A model generated the notes under the pieces. The model saw nothing but the letters and a program-made list of their open reading frames with translations. It was not told the origin of the DNA and searched no databases. From positions 432,075 to 481,915 of the forward strand of contig BFEA01000544.1 in assembly GCA_003427395.1 (NCBI GenBank): 49,841 bases of DNA, given 5' to 3'. Source of the stretch: Chara braunii (lineage: Eukaryota > Streptophyta > Charophyceae > Charales > Characeae). This document shows, in pieces, positions 1 through 13,900 of this stretch. Position 1 is the stretch's first letter; the number at the start of each line of letters is the position of its first letter. A program made the translations under genes and the position numbers.

Positions 1-1955
1 GAAAGATCAACTAAGTACGAACCGGAACACTACAACACACATACACTTGACAATGAGAAGGTTGAACCGGAACATCATAACACACATGAACTTGACAATG
101 AGAAGATTAAACTAGTGAAAAACAGATGCACATAGAGGGAAGGTCAACCAAGGGATGAACTGAAATACTACACCACACATGAATTTGACAACGAGAAGTT
201 TCAACTAGTGAAAGACACATACACATGGAGGAAAGATCAACTAGCTACAGCACACATAATCTTGACAACGAAAAGATTGAACTAGAGAAAGCGCATGCAC
301 ATGGAGGAGAGATTAACTAAGTATGAACCGGAACATCATAACACACATGAACTTGATAATAAGAAGATTGAACTAACGAAAAGCACATTCACATAAAGGA
401 AAGATCAACTAAGTACGAACCGGAACACTACAACACACATACACTTGACAATGAGAAGGTTGAACTAGTGAAAAACACATGCACATGGAGGAAAGATCAA
501 CCAAGTATGAACCGGAACATTACAACACACATGAACTTGACAATGAGAAGGTTGAACTAGTCAAAAGCACATGCACATGGATGAAAGATCAACTAAATAT
601 GAACCGGAACACTACAACACACATGAATTTGACAATGAGAAGGTTGAACTAGTGAAAAACACATGCACATGGAGGAAAGATAAACTAAGTATGAATTGGA
701 ACACTACAGCACACATGAATTCGACAACGAGAAGTTTGAACTAGTGAAAGGCACATGCACATGGAGGAAAGATCAACTAACTACAACACATATAAACTTG
801 ACGATGAGAAGATTGAACTAGTGAAAGCACATGCACATGAAGTAGAGATCAACTAAGTATGAACCGGAACATCATAACACACATGAACTTGATGATGAAA
901 AGATTGAACTAGCGAAAAACACATGCACATAGAGGAAAAATCAACTAAGTACGAACCGGAACACTACAACACACATGAACTTGACAATGAGAAGGTTAAA
1001 CTAGTGAAAAGCACATGCACATAGAGGAAAGATCAACTAAGCATGAAACGGAACACTACAATACACATGAACTTGACAATGAGAAGGTTGAACTACTGAA
1101 AAACACATGCACATGGAGGAAAGATCAACTAAGTAAGAACCGGAACACTACAACACACATGAACTTGACAATGAGAAGGTTGAACTAGTGANGTAAGAAC
1201 CGGAACACTACAACACACATGAACTTGACAATGAGAAGGTTGAACTAGTGAAAAACACATGCACATGGAGGAAAGATCAACTAAGTATGAACCGGAACAC
1301 TACACAAGTAACACCACACATGAATTTGACAATGAGGAGATTGAACTAGTGAAAAACATATGCAAATAGAGGAAAGTTCAACTAAGAACGAACCGGAACA
1401 TCACAATACACATGATCTTGACAATGAGAAGATTGAACTAGTGAAAAGTACAGGCACATAGAGGGAAGATCAACCAAGTGATGAACTAGAACACTACACC
1501 ACACATAAATTTGACAATGAGGAGATTGAGCTAGTGAAAAGCATATGCTCATAGAGGAAATATCAACTAAGTATGAACCGGAACATCATAACACATATGA
1601 ACTTAATAATGAGAAGATTGAACTAGCGAAAAGCACATGCACATAGAGGAAAGATCAACTAAGTACGAACCGGAACACTACAACACACATGAACTTGACA
1701 ATAAGAAGGTTGAACTAGTGAAAAGCACATGCAAATGAAGGAAAGATCAACTAAGTATGAACCGGAACACTAAAACACACGTAAACTTGACAATGAGAAG
1801 GTTGAACCAGTGAAAAGCATACGCACATAGAGGAAAAATCAACTAAGTATGCACATGAACATCACAACACACATGAACTTGACAATGAGGAGATTCAACT
1901 AGTGAAAAGCACATGCATAGAGATGAAAGATCAACTAAGCATGAACCAGAACACC
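1..1955. repeat. 92-bp tandem satellite, family A
   Basis: About 21 head-to-tail copies of a 92-bp unit. Landmarks such as GAAAGATCAACTAAG recur at 399, 491, 583, 675 and 767, a spacing of 92. Each unit carries AACCGGAACACTACAAC, then CACATGAACTTGACAATGAG, then a GCACATGGAGG end. A few units lack about 16 bp after CTAACTA, for example near 780. Copies differ by scattered substitutions, so the array is old but still recognisable. There is no open frame of interest. A single N at 1192 sits between two identical 59-bp stretches, which looks like an assembly join. Confidence 0.95.
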
Positions 1956-4900
1956 ATCGTGTGAGAGTTGGGTCATGCATGTGAGTGAGACTTACTCAAA
2001 CACATGCTCATGGCTCATGAATGCAACCAAGTTTGAAACGAAATGTCATATTGTGGGAGTTGAGCCATGCATGTGAGTGACACTTGCTCAAACACATGAT
2101 CATGGCTCATGAATGCAACCAAGTTTGAAATGGAATGTCATCATGTGAGATTTGAGTCATGCATGCGAGTGAGACTTGCTCAAGCACATGCTCATGGCTT
2201 ATGAATGCAACCAAGTTTGAAATGGAATGTCATATTGTGAGAGTTGAGTCATCCATGTGAGTGAGACTTCCTCAAACACATGATCATGGCTCGTGAATGT
2301 AACCAAGTTTGAAATGGAATGTCATCATCTACTTTGTGAGTGGAAAGCACAAGCTAGACTATTTCCAAAACACAAGTCTTCAGCATGAAATCATTCATGG
2401 AATAATCAGAGCATATCCTACTAGCATGTGAGTGAAAAGCAAGATCTACACTAGACCAAATCACAAGATTTGAGCAAGAGATCATCCATGGAAGAATCGG
2501 AGCATATCCTACAAGCATGTGAGTGAACAGCAAGATCTACACTAGACCAAATCACAAGATTTGAGCAAGAGATCATCTATGGAAGAATCGGAGCATCTCC
2601 TACGAGCATGTGAGTGAAAAGCAAAAGTTACACTAGGCTAAATCACAAGTATTAAGCAAGAGATCATCCATGGAAGAATCGGAGCATCTCCTACAAGCAT
2701 GTGAGTGAAAAGCAAGATCTGTACTAGACCAAATCACAAGATTTGAGCAAGAGATCATCCATGGAAGAATCGGATCATATCCTACTAGCATGTGAGTAAA
2801 AAGCAAGAGTTACACTAGGTTAAATCACATGTATTGAGCAAGAGATCATCCATGGAAGAATCGGAGCATCTCCTACTAGCACTTGAGTAAAAAGCAAGAT
2901 CTACACTAGGCCAAATCACAAGTATTGAGCTTGAAATCATTTGTGAAAGAATCGGAGCATCACTTACTAGTCATGTGAGTGAAAAACAAGAGTTATATTA
3001 GGCTATATCACAAAATTTGAGCAAAAGATCATCCATGGAAGAGTCGGAGCATCTCCTACTAGCATGTGAGTGAAAAGCAAGAGTTACACTNTGCTATATC
3101 ACAAGATTTGAGCAAGAGATCATCCATGGAATAATCGGAGCATCACCTACTAACATGTGAGTGAAAAGCAAGAGCTATACTAGGTTATATCACAAGATTT
3201 AAGCAATAGATCATCCATTGGAGAATCAGAGCATCTCCTACTAGCATGAGAGTGAAAAACAAGATCTACGCTAGACCAAATCACAAGATTTGAGCAAGAG
3301 ATCATCCATGGAAGAATCGGAGCATCTCATGCTAGCATGTGAGTGAAAAGCAAGAGTTATGCTAAACTAAATCACAAATATTAAGCAAGAGATCACCCAT
3401 GGAAGAATCGGAGCATCTCGTACTAGCATGTGAGTGAAAAGCAAGATCTACACTAGGCCAAATCACAAGTATTGAGCATGAGATCATTCATGAAACAATA
3501 GGAGCATCACCTACTAGTCATGCGAGTGAAAAGCAAGAGTTAGACAAGGCTATATCACAAGATTTGAGCAAGAGATCATCCATGGAAGAATCGAAGCATC
3601 TCCTACTAGCATGTGAGTGAAAAGCCAGAGTTACACTAGGCTATATCACAAGATTTGAGCAAGAGATCATGCATGAAAGAATCGGAGCATCACCTACTAG
3701 CATGTGAGTGAACAGCAAGAGCTACACTATACTATATCAGAAGATTTGAGCAAGAGATCATCCATGGAAGAATCGGAGCATCTCCTACTAGCACGAGAGT
3801 GAAAAGTAAGAGTTAGCCTAGGCTAAATCACAAGTATTGAGCAAGAGATCATCCATGGAAGTATCGGAGCATCTCCTACTAGCATGTGAGTGAAAAGCAA
3901 GATCTATACTATACCAAATCACAAGATTTGAGCAAGAGATCATCCATGGAAGAATCAAAGCATCTCTTACTAGTATGTGAGTGAAAAGCAAGAGGTAGAG
4001 CAAACCAAAGGGGAAGAAGAAGAGGAAGAAGAAGAAGAAAGAGATGAAGAAGTGGAAGAGGAAGAAGAAAATAAGGAGAAAGGGGAGAAGAAGGAGGAAG
4101 GAGGAGAGGGGGAGGAAGAAGATGAAGAAGGAGAAGGAGAAGGAGAAGAAGAAGAATGGAAAGGAGGAAGAAGAAGAAGAAGAAGAAGGAGAAGACGAAG
4201 AAAAAGAAGAAGAGGAAAGGAAGAAGAAGAAGAAGAAGAAGAAGAAGAAGAAGAAGAAGACGAAGAAGAAGAAGAAGAAGAAGAAGAAGAAGAGAGAGAA
4301 AGAGCATCTTCTTCCTTCCACTCACCTTGTTGATGCCTTGGGGATGGAGTCTGAACCTTGATGAGGCTTCTTCCTCCTTGCACAAACTCCTCCTTTGCTA
4401 TGACTTCCTCCTTCCTCAAGCCTGTCTCCTCCCTTTCTCACTTTCTCCCAAGTTGCCACTAGCTCCTATCACCATAGTTGTGGAGTCCGCCCTCTCTAGG
4501 AGGGTTAATGGGACTTCCTCTAGCCTCTCTCTCTTCCTCAAACCCAGGGGGCTATGGCGGATCACCTCCCTAGTGCCATCCTCACTACCACTAGCCTCTA
4601 GAGCTCCTTTCCCTAGCTCATGGCCTCCACCAAGCTCCCAAACTGGCATGGGTTCCCCTCTCCTCTCTCCAAGTGAAAGAATGCTCCTATGAGCTCACTA
4701 GGGCAGCATGGGCACTCCTCATGCAATTGTGAATGTGGCGAACTGAATTCCCAACTTATGTAGGCTGAAACCAGCAGTCCGGCCAGCCCATGGACCTCCC
4801 AATGTGCCTTGAGGTGAACCGAGGTACCCCCAAGGCAAAATTCCCCCACTAGGCCCCTCCGGAGGTACCCGGGCTTCTTTTTGGCCAAGTACATGCAGTC

Positions 4901-7900
4901 CGAGTGGTTGGTACCAACTCGGATTGCCTCTTGGCCTCCTTCGGCCTCCTTTTCACCTCAAAAATGCTGCCCCCTTGGGTCCAAATGCCCAAGGGGCAAC
5001 TTTACTTGAGAGAAAAAGGCCTAGTGGGTCTTTTTCTCGATTTTTTCAGTTTGTACCCCATTTTTGGTAGGCCGAGATATTTTTCCATGCAGCGGCACAT
5101 TTTCGGCCTTGGATCTGGCTGAGATCCAAGACCAATAATATTCCGTGCCACCCTTAAGTAGCCCTTGCTTCAAATTTGAGCCCCTAAGTCCACTTTTTCA
5201 ATTTTTTTTGCATCTGGCTCTTTTTTTGGACCAAATGCACAGTTTTGTCTCTTTCCCGCTTTTGTTTCTTTCCATTTTGGGCTGCAACCTCATTCCGGAG
5301 CTAGCCGTTTTGAGTTGGCCCACAAAAAACGGCTAGTTCCTCTCCACCATGAGATCGGATCTCAGATCCATGGTCCAAAAAAAAATCGGTCATTTATCTT
5401 TCGCATTTTCTCTCATTTTCTTCATTTTAAATAAGATTTTGTTGAGATATGACCCTTGCATGCAATCCGGATAGCCCTCCCTCATTCTAGGAGGGATGAG
5501 CTCACAGTTGGGACCTGTCAGTCCCTACTGTGCAGGTCCTAATAGGCCGGCACACTCTCCTCCACTCTTTTCTCTCTTTTTGTCTCATTCTCCCCCAATT
5601 TTCTTTCATTTTTCTTTCTTTTTCTTTTATTTTTGTTATGACAAGTATCCACTAGTTGTGCACTCTCTTTCTAGGCCTTGGAGCCTCATTCATGGCCAGA
5701 TTCATGGCTAGCACTTGGCCGTTATATCTTGGATTTCAACAATGGCACCCCCATATTTCCAGAGGGCTCAATTTTGCCCCCGTTTGTCAAATTTTGAGCC
5801 CCTTTTTGCTCCGATTTTCTAAGAACAACCTTTTTCTCATATTGAGCCTCTTGAGGCTCTATTTTCTTATGCCTAGCTAGTCCGAGATATTTCAGACTGC
5901 TGGGCAACCCTCCCAACATCATTATTTCATTTTTTTTTCTTTCATGACTCTCCAACTTGCCCGCACTAGTGGTGCTAATATTTTCCGCCGTCTAGATCCT
6001 TGATCTCGATGGTGCCGTTCGCTTACGCAATTATTTCTTGTGTTGGCCCATGGTTCCCTTGGGACTTCTCAAGTCCCCGCCACTTTCCTCCATACTAGTT
6101 CCATTTTCTTGTCCCGCCGGTAGTCCTGCTGGCGCGTGTCGCGTTTTTCAACTTTTATTATTTGGGCCCACTTGGTCCCCGACAACATCCCAGTTGGTGT
6201 CCCATTTTTATTTTCGGACCTCCTTGCCCTTGGTGGTCCCAACGTCTCTCCCGTAGGTGCCACATGTGTGCCGATTTTTCTAGGCCGTGAGATCTCATCT
6301 CACGGTTGCCGTTTACCGTCTCCACTTGCCTCATGCCGAAATTGCTCTTTTCTAGTCTTTCGGGCTTGCCGCGGCTCATTTTCCCTTAGCCTAAGCACCA
6401 TTATGCAGTCCGTTATTGTCTCGGACTGCAGTCATGGTCATTTTCCTAGTCCCACAATCCCAAAACTTGCCCCATGCTAACAAAAAATGAAGCGTTTAAT
6501 TTCTAAGTGCAATCGGGCTCAATATTGGCTCCGGATGCATCTAAAACATGTGTTTTCCCTTCCCCGTGCAGTCCGTTGCCACTCGGACTACAATAGGGGT
6601 CAATTCCCTAGCCCCAATGTCCCACAACTATCCCTTACTTGAAAGAAAAAGAAACGGCCAACTCCCAAGTGCATCACGACTCAATTTTAGCTCTGGATAA
6701 ACAAAAAACATGTATTTTCTCCTCCCTCATGTAATCCGTTATTTTTCGGTTGCATGAGGCTTTGATTTCCTTTGATTTTCTCTGCAAAAATCAAAGAAAA
6801 TCACGGTCCATTGTAACCGTCATATTCCCGAATGAATCTGGTCATGGATGTATCTCCCCAAGTGGTCATTTTTTACCGTTAAGGTCTCTTTCTCTTTTCT
6901 TTTCTTTTCTTTTTCCTCCTTTCTTAGACGGTAGGGACCTGCCAGTCCCTACTGACGGCCAACTCACTCACTCCCTCTCACTCTTTTCGTCTCATTCTCC
7001 CATATTTTCTTTTCTTTTCTTTTTTTTTCCTAGCATGTCAAGTGCAAGGAACATGAATATGGACGAAGCACATAAATCCAAATTGCAAAATCACACTGAA
7101 GTCTGAGTAGTCAAAGCAAGAGCAGATAGCACAATGGAACCGAGTAACCATCCATTTGAGAACGATACAGCAGAATCGTGAGTCAATGTCCAAGCCCAAT
7201 CGGGCAACACCAACAACATAACCCAATGTAGCCCTCTCTCTTGAATGACGCCTGGCGCCCTATCTACTCTACATCCTAATACTACAACTACAACATGGAA
7301 GCAACCAGACAACTTGACGACCAGCGAGTGATGACGTCAACACCAATGTCGACCTCCTCTTTACCCAGGTACGTCTCTCTCTTCACCCACACTCTCCCTT
7401 GATAACCCAAACAACGCCCTTCACCTCCGAAGAACCACCTTCGCCCTTCCTCCTCTGCGCCCACTGGCAGCTCGACTATGGCCGTCAGTGCCCTGCGCCC
7501 AGGCAGCGCCCTACCGCTTAGCGCTTGCCTGCCTCCCTCAGCCCATCGCAGCTCTGCACAGCGCAGCACCCCGCAAATGCGCAGCGTGCCCGCAATGCCT
7601 GCATTGACCAAGATCCCTGCCCACTCGCACTCCCTGCCTATATGCCGGTGTTGCGTGTGGGCGGCCTCCCTTGAGCCTGTGACTGGGCCCCAGTACCTGT
7701 ACCCAGGCCCAATGCGGTTGGGGCCCATGAGATGCAGTTGCGCCTCTTTCTTCAAGGCCTGCATCCAGATTCAGATAGTGGACCGGTTTTCCATTGGCAT
7801 TTTCGACCTCTATATCCAACATGCATTGTCAGCCTCACGTTTATGTGCCCAGGGCCTAACTAACTCAGGGGCCCTGGGATTTCTACATTTGCGGAGATCC

Positions 7901-10900
7901 GAGACTCGGTGCACTCCAACCAACTGGCGTGCTGCAACTATATGGACCCCACTTCGTGAAATGTTTGCACAGAGGGTTCTTGCTGATTTACTGGCCCGCC
8001 TTCACTTAGGGCGGTCACAAGGCTTGCTGGGGCCTTAGCCCAGAACATGTACATCATGGCAAGGCCCCTTCTTGAGGGCTCAATCCTCACATTCCATCCC
8101 CCTTAGCTTCGAAAGTCCGATGAGATGCTTACTTCGGAGGTGCCTTCCCTTTTAACATTCTTTCATATTATGAGCTGTGTCAATTAGTTCCTCTCTGGTG
8201 AACCACCGATCTTCCTTCGAATCTGTATGATGCCTGAATCTGACGCGATACTCCCGCTTGGATTTTGAAGGTCTTCCTCTACTCAGTGGCTTTGGAACAG
8301 GCAGATCTGTGTGATCCACAATGTCGTCGATGTCCACTTTACCATCCATGGTTGGGGGCAGCATCGATCTCCTTGAAGGAAATTGATCTCTCTCAGCAAA
8401 AGGTGCAAGCTTTGAGGCATAAAAGACAGGGTGAGTGCGCAGGTGACCAGGGATACGGATAACATTTGTGGGACCATCCATCTCATCCCCCACTATATCC
8501 AGGACTTCCCAGGGACCAAAATACTGAGGCATTAGTTTTTTAGAGATACCGAATTCATGTCCTAGCTCTCTAGCCTTGACCCAAACACGTTCCCCTACCT
8601 GAATGAGGATTGTCGACGATGTTTGTTCTCAGAAGCAATCATTGCTTGCTGAGCTTTCTTGATGTGCTCGACAGCTTGCTGTAACAAATTCTCATACTGC
8701 ACACCATACTCAAGTGTGCCTGGAGTTGCAGAGGATCGGTTTTCAGGTAGGAGGAAGTCTAGAGCTGATATAGGCTTCCATCCCAAGTGCAGTTGATTAG
8801 GACTGACGCCGGTACTGTTGTGTACAACATTGTTGTACAGGTTGGCGATGAGAGGCAACTTTTCATCCCAATCATCCTGGCTGGGCTTGATGTAATGCCT
8901 CAGCAAGTGCTGTACAACTCTGTTCATTTGCTCGGCCTGTCGGTTGGCTTCGAGATGATTCCGTGAAGTCATCTGAAGTTGACTGCCCATCTGCTCAACA
9001 GTCTTCTTCCACAACTCACTTGTGAATCGGACATCTCTGTCACTAACGATTGACTTTGGAAGTCCAAAATCAAGCACCCAGTTGTCCATAAACAACTTGA
9101 TGACGTGGTCAGTCCTTGCGGTCTTTGGCATGGCAACTAGTCTAGCGTACTTCGTGAATCGATCGATGATGACGAAGATGTGCCTCTTGCCACTCTTACT
9201 GATCACCAAGGTGTCCATGAAATCAATGGAAACACTCTGTCCTGGAACAACGGGGATAGGTAAGGGCTTCAACATACCAAAATCGTTGTACTAGATTGAC
9301 ACTCGTCTTTTCGTAGCCAAAGTGTCCGGTTGCGTCATGACATTCTCCTAGAAATAAACTACGCAAACGTTCACTAGATGGAACGACTAACCTTTTAACT
9401 CCGGCCTTATCAAGATAGAGAAGCCCGTCCACCATCACAAACTCATTTTCCGTGGCCTTGTCTTTTGCCTGAAGTTTGCGTATGATGTCCATCGTGACAG
9501 GGTCTTCCTGATAGGCTCCCACCAACGATTGAGTTACTTCTTCAGATACACCAAAGTCAGGAACTAGTGCCCCTAGGTAGTCTACTCTACGTGATAGCGC
9601 ATCTGCAACCTTGTTGTACTCTCCCTTCAGATACTCTACCTTGAAGTCATACTGATCTATGACTTCAATCCATCGCTTGAGTGCATCAGAAAGATCTAGT
9701 TAAGTCTTGATCCATTTGAGCATCTGATGGTCAGTTCTCAAGTAGAAGAACCGTCCCAACAGAAAATGTCTCCAATGGACAAGTGCCTTATAGAGAGCAT
9801 AGAGTTCCCTTTCATAGGTGGACTTTGCCAAATTCATCGATGGCATTTTCTTGCTCATGTACTCAATCGGTCTCAACTTCTTCCCATCCTGTTGAGCCAG
9901 CACTGCGCCAATGTCATATTGGCTTGCGTCAGTGGTCACTATGAATGGCTTCTGAGGATCGGGCACCATGAGAACCTCATGATTCATGAGTGCATGCTTC
10001 TGTCGTTTGAAAGCACCCTCGCACTCATCACTCCAGTCCCACGGCGTGTCAAGTCGAGTTAGATCTGTCAAAGGAGAGGCGACTGTGGAATAGTTCTTTA
10101 CGAAATTTCTATAGTAGCCGCACATTCCTAAGAACGATCTGACCTCAGTGACGGTTTGAGGTCGTGGCCAGTCTCGAATACTAGCCACCTTCGCATCTTC
10201 CGGCCTAATACCTTTCGCGGATACTTCATGACCCAAGTATAAGATCTTAGTGCGTCCAAACTCACACTTCTCTAGGTTAACCTTATACTTGTGCTGTCGT
10301 AGGAGAGATAGTACAGTCTCAACATGTTGCGCATGCTCCTCGACAGACTTACTAAAGATCAAAATATCGTCGAGATAAACAACGACAAACTTATCTAAGT
10401 GGTCATGGAAGATCCTATTCATGGTGTGTTGGAATGTACCCGGCGAATTACAAAGGCCAAAGGGCATCACAACAAACTGATAAAGACCATATGTGGTCTG
10501 AAATGCAGTCTTGTGCTGATCCTCAGGTCTTATTGCGATCTGATGGTAGCCGGATTTTAAATCTATCTTGCTATAGTGCTTGCATCCCTGCACCCTATCC
10601 AATAGGTCGTCTATGCGAGGTAAAGGCTCTGCGTTCTTCACTGTGATGGCATTGAGGCCTCTATAGTCAATGCACATCCTCAATGTACCCCCCTTCTTCG
10701 GTACAAATAGCACTGGAGATCCGTAGGGGGAAGAACTTGGCCGGATCCATCCCTTTTTTGTCAGCTCTTTCAGTTGTTGTCGAAGTTCATCCAACTCGAC
10801 CAGAGCCATCCTATAGATCCTTCCCTTTGGGGTTTTACTCCCTGGAATGATTTCTATGGCGTGGACAACCTCCCTTTCCACGACTCTTGTAGGCTCCACG

Positions 10901-13900
10901 AACAGATCAGGGAACTTAGCAACGACGTGTTCTATCTCTGGGGGTGTTTTAACGGCCTCCCCTTTCTCAGAGACATACACTAGGTACATACCCTCCTCTT
11001 GGTTCTGTTTGTAATAATTATAGAACGATGATGCACACAAGCAGCCATAGGTATCTATTATGCTACTGGCTTTGAACTTAGTCAATCTGATTGTTCTGCC
11101 ATCAGACAACTTATGTTTTAGTACCTTCTTGTCCCAGTCAAACTGGGGCTTGGCAACCTCAAGGTAGTACATGCCTAACAACATGTCGAATGGCAAGTCG
11201 TTGCTAACCAGGAACGAAATCTTATGATTAAGTTCCCCTCCTCCATAGGAGAAGGTACATACTACATCCTTGATATAGTCTGTGACTATCATGCGCTCCT
11301 TATTGGCCAAAGTAGATGCTACAAGTCTACTAAGGTACTGTACCCGGTCCTGTAGGTGCAGCCTTTCCAAACACTCGCGACTTACGTAATTCCGCGTGGA
11401 GCCAATGTCTATGAAGGCACCACATTTGCGGCCTCCTACATCAACTTCCACCACGAAATGTTCCCCTCTAGGACCTTTCCTTAGTGCCACCCAAGATTCA
11501 CGAGGGTCCTTGTTTGACCACTCACTTTCCAGATCTTTCAAGGCTTCAGACACATCCAACGTACAGAGCATAGTTTGGTCTAGATGAGTCTGCGGGGTGA
11601 CTAAAGAGTCATTGGCTATGGCCATCTCATGAAGTGGGGAGGGTATCTGACCCACTTTACCATGAGTAGAAGCAGCTAAAACTTCCACCGGCCTCAAATG
11701 TTTCCCGAGTTAGAAGCCTGGGAAGAAGATGCCCCCATCTTAGGAGGTATCTTCGGCGTGACCTTTGCGTTCTAGCACTTGTACTGGGTGTGTCCGTATT
11801 CACCACAGTTAATACAAGCACCACGCACTCGACGGTCTCGCCACACTTCTTTATCAAGACCTGCCTTGACCCAATCAACAACTTTGGTCTGATTGGAGGC
11901 GGCCTTCCCTTGACTCTTTTGATGGCCCTTCACTCGGCCACCAACCTTAGCCTTAACTACTGCGGAGAGGGTACTACCCTCAGCGATCTCCTCGCCGTCG
12001 TACTCCGAAACATCCAACAGGTCGGTGAGCTCGTCGATCTCTGTTCGAGTCCCATCGGACTCAACCATCATCAATTTAGCCCCCTTCTTCTTCCATTCCT
12101 GTGGACTCTTCTTCTTCCTCCCGTCATTCTGAGAAGGTTGAGCATTTCCTAGAATGGCTTCTAAATCTAAGGCTTTTCTAGATAACGTCTCAAACGAGTG
12201 ATACTCGAGGCGAGCCTCGCTGGCCAGCAAATTCCTGAGGTTCTCTGGGAGACATCTCACAAATGTGGTCAACAAGAACTGGTTATCGTAATTGATGCCG
12301 GGAACGACGATGAGGCTTTCCACGGTAGTCGTAAGCTCTCTGACTGACTTGAACTTTCTTTGGTCTAGTCTGTGCATTGCATCAGTGACCATTTGTGCCT
12401 GCTGAGGATTGTGCCAACGAGCTTCTACCATCTCTAAGAACTGGTCTAATGTAATGGTCTTAGCCCAGTCCGCCATGCGTCGCCCGTACCCGGCCTTTGC
12501 AACTAAACCATCCAGCCATTTGGTTGCCTTACCCTCAAGGTAAGACACAGCAGTAATCACCTCCTCCTCCTGCAAAGTCCTCTTCGCCTTTACCCATACC
12601 GGAACCGTTCTCAACCATGTGTTGAGTTCCTCGTCCTTCTTCTCTCCTGAGAAGGCAAAAGGCGGTTTCATAGGGGTCTTAGGGTACCATTGACCTTGCG
12701 ACTGTCCCTGTTGAGGAACAGGTTGTTGCGGTGGTTGTGTAGCTATCACCGCTGGACCCGAAGAAGAAGAAGCAACAGTCTGTGCGGCTGCTGCAGATGT
12801 ACCACTTGGTTGTGTGCCAGCTTGTACAGGAAAGGGGCCTGACATCACCATTAACAGCAACGACGACTGTGTTGCTGGCCTATATCCTGGCCTTTGCAAA
12901 AGATCCAAGATCTGGTCTAGAGAGTTCTGCATAAAGTCCAATCTGCTGTCTATGTGCGCATGCAACGACAACATATTGTTCTTCAATACCTTAAGTTGGT
13001 CAGGCATTGCTGACTCATCCAAACCCTCTAACGCAGCCTTGTCTGCCTCTAACGTATCAAGCCTGGCTGTTCTATTTTTGATCTCTCTTTCTCTATCGGT
13101 TGCCTGCTTTAGTTCCCTCTCTAACCGCTCGCGGATCCTTTCGACCTGTTGGAGCTCTAGGAGCTCCCTACCGCATGGGGTCAACGGGCTTAACTGCGAG
13201 CCCGCCATTTGACTGATATACTGACCAGAACTCATTGAACCGGAAGTGCCCTGAGGCATTCCCAACTGGGTCCCATTGGTCCTAGACGAGGACCCAGCAG
13301 AGGTTGCGCCGTTAGCCATTGCTGCTGCTCTGGCTGCTACAGCCTCTCTAGCTGCTGCGTTTGCTGCCTCTCTTGCTGCTGCTAGAGCACAGCCTCTTCG
13401 TGCGTTCGGCACGAAGCCGTCCTTCTTCTCCCGGTTGTAGGGCCTGAAACACGCACGGGATTCTACGTGATCTCGAACGTGTCAGTCTTGCATCGTCAAC
13501 TCCACCCTCATCGGTGTTTGACCCGTTCATCAGTTAGGCAGACATAATCTGCATTACAACCCCCTAGTGGAGTCCTACCACAGCATGTGTCTGACCGACA
13601 CCTAATTTTCTAAAAATAATTGTGTCCGGCAGGTCCCCTACTTTTACCGATCAAGTGGAAGCCTACAACATTCACAATAGACTGTCAACATAGTCTAGGT
13701 GTATCTTGATTGTTTCACTTACAACAGCATTAGATAGAACTGGCTATGGTAGTATACAACAGTCCTACTCTACTCTGTCTGTAAGGTGTTAGCAGCTGTC
13801 AACCAACTAATCAATAATAAACCAAGACCATGTTGCAGATGTATGATCAGTGGGTATGGTTGTGTTTCCAGTTGAGCATCAATTANAACCTACCCTCCCC